NCBI GenBank assembly: GCA_030016765.1
Contig: JASEJS010000010.1
Span: 1-17,345 of the forward strand
Source of the DNA: Patescibacteria group bacterium
GTDB taxonomy: Bacteria > Patescibacteriota > Minisyncoccia > Minisyncoccales > JASEJS01
DNA length: 17,345 nt
Direction: 5' to 3'
Below the pieces are notes generated by a model. The model saw only the letters and a list, made by a program, of their open reading frames with translations. It was not told the origin of the DNA and made no database searches. Of this stretch, positions 14,223-17,345 are shown one piece after another. The first letter of the stretch is position 1. Every line of letters starts with the position of its first letter. Made by a program: the position numbers and the translations under genes.

Positions 14223-14921
14223 ATGAAAGAAATAGTAAAGAGGAAAGGGACAGAAATAATAAAAAGTCAGCAAAATATTTTAGAAAGAGTCAGAAATAAA
14301 AGTCTGGAGATTCTCTCTCAGATGGAAAGAAAAGAGCAAATAATTCTTTGTGTCGATGTTTCTGGGAGCATGGAAGGAGAAAAACTAAAAAAGGCAAAAG
14401 AAGCTATTGAGAAATTTTATCTAGTGAAAGAAAGAATTGATCCTAATGATCAGACAGCAGTAGTTGCTTTTGGAGGCAATGTTTGGGTAGTCTCTAGTTT
14501 TACTACTGACCGAAAATCAATTAAAGAGAGACTTTCATTTCTTCAAGCCAGTGGTTCAACTCCGATGGCAGAAGCTCTTTCTCTCTCTAGAAAGATTCTC
14601 AGAGAAGAGGGAAAGAAAGGAACTCAAAAAAGAATTATTCTCCTTTCTGATGGTTGCCCTACTGAACCACTGGATAATCCTCGTCAAAAAACTATTGAAA
14701 TAGCTAGAGTTCTTGGAGAAGAGAGAGTAATCATTGATACCGTTGGAATTGGTAAAGGAAGTGAAGATTTCGATGAAGATTTACTAAAGGAAATTGCCAG
14801 AATTACGAAAGGAAAATATATCTTGGTAGAAAATCTCTCTCAGCTGCCAAAAGTCTACATCGATTTAGCTCAGAAAAAATCTCTTCCTCCAGTAAGTAAA
14901 TTTTATTTAAAAGGGGGATAA
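14223..14921 (+). CDS. von Willebrand factor A domain protein
   Basis: A 232-residue protein made of a short basic/helical N-terminus (1-38) and one VWA domain (about 39-215). All five metal-ion-dependent adhesion site residues are present: DVSGS (Asp45, Ser47, Ser49), Thr113 in GSTPM, and Asp143 in LLSDG. Such domains bind a partner's acidic side chain through a divalent metal. No signal peptide or membrane segment is visible, so it is probably cytoplasmic, as are VWA proteins that work with ATPases or chaperones. It begins 7 bases after the J-domain gene, whose last codons carry its GAGGTG ribosome binding site, and is followed by a terminator. The partner is unknown; no MoxR-type ATPase is nearby. 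Confidence 0.93.
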   Translation: MKEIVKRKGTEIIKSQQNILERVRNKSLEILSQMERKEQIILCVDVSGSMEGEKLKKAKEAIEKFYLVKERIDPNDQTAVVAFGGNVWVVSSFTTDRKSIKERLSFLQASGSTPMAEALSLSRKILREEGKKGTQKRIILLSDGCPTEPLDNPRQKTIEIARVLGEERVIIDTVGIGKGSEDFDEDLLKEIARITKGKYILVENLSQLPKVYIDLAQKKSLPPVSKFYLKGG

Positions 14922-14926
14922 AATTT

Positions 14927-14951
14927 AAGCTGGTTTATTACCAGCTTTTTT
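14927..14951 (+). terminator. Rho-independent terminator after the VWA gene
   Basis: AAGCTGGT (14927-14934), loop TTATT, ACCAGCTT (14940-14947), with a run of six T at 14946-14951. An 8-bp perfect stem, 5 bases after the stop codon. Confidence 0.9.
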
Positions 14952-14952
14952 A

Positions 14953-14980
14953 TTGAAAAATTTAAAATTTAGATTAAAAT
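14953..14980 (+). promoter_or_regulatory. Promoter of the CCA-adding enzyme gene
   Basis: TTGAAA (14953-14958; 4 of 6), a 16-base spacer, and TAAAAT (14975-14980; 5 of 6). Predicted start is near 14987, about 15 bases before the ATG at 15002. It begins directly after the preceding terminator. No Shine-Dalgarno is seen. Confidence 0.6.
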
Positions 14981-15001
14981 AAATACAGTTTCAGAGCATA
15001 T

Positions 15002-16501
15002 ATGCAAATTTCAAATAAAAATTGGGAAGGAAAGGAGAAAAGAATTCCAAAGGAAGTTAAATTTGTTATTGATCAATTAAAAAAGAAAGGATTTGAAGCC
15101 TATATTGTTGGAGGTTGTGTCAGGGATTTTTTAAGAGGAGTAGAACCTCAAGATTGGGATGTAGCGACTAATGCCAAACCAGTAGAAATTGGAAAGATCT
15201 TTTTAAGGAGTTATTTAGATAATAAATTTGGAACAGTAACCGTTTTAACTGGTTCAAAAGACCCAAGATTAAAAGAAATTGAAATTACTCCCTATCGAAT
15301 TGATGAAAAATACACTGACAAAAGGCATCCGGATATAATCAGATGGGCCAAATCAATCCAGGAAGATTTAGCTAGAAGAGATTTTACCATCAATGCCATG
15401 GCTATGGAATTCAAAATTCAAAATTCAAAAGTCAAAATTATTGATCCCTTCAATGGTCAAACTGATTTAAAAAATAAGATAATTCGAGCAGTAGGAAAGG
15501 CAGAAGATCGTTTTAATGAAGATGCCTTAAGAATGATCAGAGCAGTAAGGCTAGCTGTTACTTTAGGATTTGAGATTGAAGAAAAGACAGCAGAAGCTAT
15601 TAAGAAAAATTCATTTTGGCTTCAGGCTATTTCCAAAGAAAGAATTAGGGATGAATTGATGAAGATTATAATGTCAGAAAGGGCAGCAGAAGGGATTGAG
15701 CTTTTAAGAAAATTGGGTTTATTAAAATATATCATTCCTGAATTAGAAGAAGGTTATAAAGTTACTCAAAATAAACATCATATTTATGAATGCTATGAGC
15801 ATTATTTAAGGTCCTTAGATTATGCTGCTAAAAGAAACTTTAATAAATATGTGAGATTAGCAACTTTATTTCATGATATTGGAAAACCCAGGACAAAAAG
15901 AGGGGAAGGCCCTGATGCTACTTTCTATGGCCATGAGATAGTGGGGACAAAAATGACTGCCCAAATTCTAAATCGCCTAAGATTTCCCAAAAAAGATATT
16001 GAGAAAATTGTTAAACTCGTTCGTTACCATCTTTTTTATTATAATCCGGGTGAAGTCGGGGAGAGCTCGGTGAGAAGATTAGTTCGCCAGGTTGGTCCAG
16101 AAAATATGGAAGAACTATTACAAGTGAGGATGGCAGATCGGATTGGTTCTGGAGTGCCAAAAGCCGAGCCTTATAAATTAAGACATTTAAGATATGTCAT
16201 TGAGAAAGTTAGTCAAGATCCAATTTCAGTGAAAATGCTTAAAGTTTCGGGAAATGATGTAATGAGGGTTTTAGAAATTCAGCCAGGTCCTAAGGTAGGA
16301 CAAATCTTAGATGTCCTACTGTCCTATGTCCTATCTGATCCTAGTAATAATCAAAAAGAATTTTTAGAAAAGGAAATTGAAAAATTAGGAAAATTATCTG
16401 AAAAGGAGCTAAGCTCCTTAACTCAAAAAGCTAAAAGAGAAAGAGAAAAATTGGAAATGAAAAGAGATGAAATGACCAAGAAAAAATATTGGGTAACTTA
16501 A
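15002..16501 (+). CDS. CCA tRNA nucleotidyltransferase / poly(A) polymerase family with HD domain
   Basis: A 499-residue class II nucleotidyltransferase. Visible are the nucleotide-binding GGCVRD (37-42), catalytic DWD (Asp51 and Asp53), the RRDFTINAM motif (125-133), the template motif EDALRMIR (173-180), and a C-terminal HD domain (HD at 291-292, His311 in GHEIVGT) that in bacterial CCA enzymes has phosphohydrolase activity. The last 35 residues are a charged helix. It most likely adds or repairs the 3' CCA of tRNAs. The tRNA-Lys and tRNA-Arg in this window lack encoded CCA and need it. A poly(A) polymerase role cannot be excluded from sequence alone. tRNA-Pro begins 21 bases after its stop and is probably on the same transcript. 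Four 7-base repeats lie inside the gene (15410-15437). Confidence 0.93.
   Translation: MQISNKNWEGKEKRIPKEVKFVIDQLKKKGFEAYIVGGCVRDFLRGVEPQDWDVATNAKPVEIGKIFLRSYLDNKFGTVTVLTGSKDPRLKEIEITPYRIDEKYTDKRHPDIIRWAKSIQEDLARRDFTINAMAMEFKIQNSKVKIIDPFNGQTDLKNKIIRAVGKAEDRFNEDALRMIRAVRLAVTLGFEIEEKTAEAIKKNSFWLQAISKERIRDELMKIIMSERAAEGIELLRKLGLLKYIIPELEEGYKVTQNKHHIYECYEHYLRSLDYAAKRNFNKYVRLATLFHDIGKPRTKRGEGPDATFYGHEIVGTKMTAQILNRLRFPKKDIEKIVKLVRYHLFYYNPGEVGESSVRRLVRQVGPENMEELLQVRMADRIGSGVPKAEPYKLRHLRYVIEKVSQDPISVKMLKVSGNDVMRVLEIQPGPKVGQILDVLLSYVLSDPSNNQKEFLEKEIEKLGKLSEKELSSLTQKAKREREKLEMKRDEMTKKKYWVT
15410..15437 (+). repeat. Four tandem heptamers inside the CCA-enzyme gene
   Basis: TTCAAAA three times (15410-15416, 15417-15423, 15424-15430) and then GTCAAAA (15431-15437). 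They encode FKIQNSKVK between the RRDFTINAM motif and IDPF, a surface-loop position. Confidence 0.9.
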
Positions 16502-16522
16502 CGAAATCAAAAATCAAAATTG

Positions 16523-16597
16523 CGGGGGCTAGTTTAGCGAAAAAATGCACGGTTCGGGACCGTGAGATTGAGGGTTTGACTCCCTCGCCCCCGACCA
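16523..16597 (+). tRNA. tRNA-Pro (anticodon CGG), atypical D-loop and T-loop, CCA encoded
   Basis: Acceptor CGGGGGC/GCCCCCG with the C1-G72 pair typical of bacterial tRNA-Pro, anticodon stem CACGG/CCGTG with loop TTCGGGA (CGG at 34-36, G at 37), T-stem GAGGG/CCCTC, discriminator A, encoded CCA (16595-16597). Odd points: the D-arm GTTT-AGCGAAA-AAAT has no GG pair in its loop, and the T-loop is TTTGACT instead of TTCGANT. The final A is also the A of the next gene's ATG. It may be functional but structurally reduced, or decaying. Confidence 0.8.
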
Positions 16598-17232
16598 TGA
16601 GACCAAAATTGATTTTATTTGATTTTTCTGGAACTTTGGCTTACCTTTCAAAACCAGTTGATTTTAAAAGATTTTTTTATTCTCTGAAAAAATTTGGAAT
16701 AGAAATTACTACTGAGGAAGAGATAAAAGCCTTCGCTACTTTCTTTGCTGATTTATTGGGTTGGGCTAAAGATTGGTTAGATTTTAGCGAAAAGTTTTTT
16801 GAGGAATATGGGGAAAGGCCAGAAAGAGAGATGATTAAAAAATTGGCTAGATTTTTAGAAAAGAATGTCGGTTTTGAACTTTATGAAGATGTAAAAGAAA
16901 TTTTTAACTTACCAGTTCAAAAAGCAATTTTATCAGGTAATGCCAGATTTGTAATTGAAAGTTTAGGTTTAGAAAAATTTGCCAGAATTTTTACCCCAAA
17001 AGAAACAAAATTTTTAAAACCTGATCCCCGAGCCTTTTTAATTCCTCTTAAAAAATTAAAAGTCAAACCAAAAGAAACTATAATAGTGGGCGATGAATTA
17101 GAAAGAGATTTAATTCCAGCTAAAAATTTAGGAATGGAAGCAATCTTAATTGATAGAAAGAATAAAATTAAAAAAGCCCCAGTCAAAAAAATAAATTCTT
17201 TAGCTGAACTTAAACAAATTTTGGGCCTGTAA
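16597..17232 (+). CDS. HAD-superfamily hydrolase wedged between two tRNAs
   Basis: A 211-residue HAD-type hydrolase, probably a small-molecule phosphatase. Motif I is FDFSGTL (8-14) with nucleophile Asp9, but the usual second Asp (the general acid/base) is Ser11. Motif II is Ser113 in ILSGN, motif III a Lys near 141 in KFLKPDP, and motif IV GDELERD (Asp166 and Asp171). A helical cap lies between about 20 and 100. The frame is open upstream to an ATG at 16489, but that stretch translates the tRNA-Pro gene; the ATG at 16597 is right because motif I begins eight residues later, as is usual. Its ATG shares one base with the tRNA-Pro CCA end, and its last ten bases (GGCCTG plus stop) lie within tRNA-Ala. 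No Shine-Dalgarno exists other than tRNA sequence. Confidence 0.88.
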   Translation: MRPKLILFDFSGTLAYLSKPVDFKRFFYSLKKFGIEITTEEEIKAFATFFADLLGWAKDWLDFSEKFFEEYGERPEREMIKKLARFLEKNVGFELYEDVKEIFNLPVQKAILSGNARFVIESLGLEKFARIFTPKETKFLKPDPRAFLIPLKKLKVKPKETIIVGDELERDLIPAKNLGMEAILIDRKNKIKKAPVKKINSLAELKQILGL

Positions 17233-17296
17233 CTTAATGGTAAAGTACTGCTTTCGCATAGCAGAGATATGGGTTCGATTCCCATCGGGTCCACCA
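17223..17296 (+). tRNA. tRNA-Ala (anticodon CGC), CCA encoded
   Basis: Acceptor GGGCCTG/CGGGTCC with the G3-U70 wobble pair that identifies tRNA-Ala, D-stem ACTT/AAGT with GG in the loop, anticodon stem CTGCT/AGCAG with loop TTCGCAT (CGC at 34-36), T-arm ATGGG-TTCGATT-CCCAT, discriminator A, encoded CCA (17294-17296). It reads the Ala codon GCG. Its first ten bases are also the end of the HAD gene, whose TAA stop is bases 8-10 of the tRNA. Confidence 0.95.
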
Positions 17297-17301
17297 AAAC
17301 C

Positions 17302-17345
17302 ATGAATTCAAAACAATTAGGGACTTTTGGAGAAAAAATTGCTGA
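17302..17345 (+). CDS. Start of a YraN-like (UPF0102) gene, cut by the window edge
   Basis: Fourteen full codons from the ATG at 17302 give MNSKQLGTFGEKIA, which resembles the N-terminus of the YraN/UPF0102 family of small endonuclease-fold proteins (typically '...G..GE..A...L'). It starts 5 bases after the CCA of tRNA-Ala and is in the same direction. With so little sequence, the family is a suggestion. Confidence 0.5.
   Translation, partial: MNSKQLGTFGEKIA

Noticed and set aside
16489..16596. N-terminal extension of the HAD protein from the ATG at 16489
   Set aside because: These codons read through the tRNA-Pro gene and overlap the CCA-enzyme stop; the HAD motif I begins right after the ATG at 16597.
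16917..17303. Minus-strand open frame covering the end of the HAD gene and tRNA-Ala
   Set aside because: Its N-terminus is the antisense translation of the tRNA (a well-known type of false protein, with a GIEP...LSYRP pattern), and the rest is antisense to the HAD gene.

Overview
The window is AT-rich and tightly packed, and it looks like chromosome from a Candidate Phyla Radiation (Patescibacteria) bacterium, most likely of the Parcubacteria type. The pointers are: two proteins of the stripped-down type IV secretion/pilin sort common in that group (a VirB6/TrbL-like membrane protein and a two-helix pilin-like protein), very short or overlapping gene boundaries, many promoters of the form TAAAAT placed almost on top of the start codon with little Shine-Dalgarno sequence, and TGA used as a stop (which argues against the TGA-recoding CPR lineages). 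This assignment is inference from gene style, not from a marker-gene tree.

Layout. 1-521: C-terminal end of an unrecognised charged protein on the plus strand, closed by a terminator built on its stop codon. 520-5859: envelope/secretion genes, mostly minus strand (small helical protein, VirB6-like protein, a plus-strand small membrane protein, a Cys-rich Ser-Pro-linker pilin-like protein, a PMT-family protein mannosyltransferase). 5877-7844: rsmA (minus) diverges from a double-LysM M23 peptidase (plus). 7848-13048: a compact minus-strand operon rpsO - NYN-domain protein - pnp - small coiled-coil membrane protein - DksA/TraR-type zinc protein - comM/YifB, with gaps of -4 to 18 bases. 13085-13255: tRNA-Lys(CTT) and tRNA-Arg(TCG), two bases apart, minus strand, with a terminator. 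13256-13486: a gene-free leader with two very strong palindromes. 13487-14951: a self-contained plus-strand two-gene unit, J-domain protein + von Willebrand A protein, with a good promoter, good ribosome binding sites and a terminator. 15002-17345: CCA-adding enzyme, tRNA-Pro(CGG), HAD-family hydrolase, tRNA-Ala(CGC) and the start of a YraN-like gene.

How they fit together. The middle and right parts are dominated by RNA metabolism: S15 and PNPase, RsmA, a NYN-type putative nuclease, four tRNAs and the CCA-adding enzyme. The two minus-strand tRNAs do not encode CCA and so depend on that enzyme, while the two plus-strand tRNAs encode it. The left part concerns the cell surface: pilus/secretion components, protein O-mannosylation and peptidoglycan cleavage. 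The most unusual things are the HAD gene fitted between two tRNAs with overlap at both ends, an odd tRNA-Pro lacking the usual D-loop/T-loop contact bases, the palindromic leader at 13258-13362, the J-domain/VWA pair, and the chimeric Cys-rich pilin-like protein.
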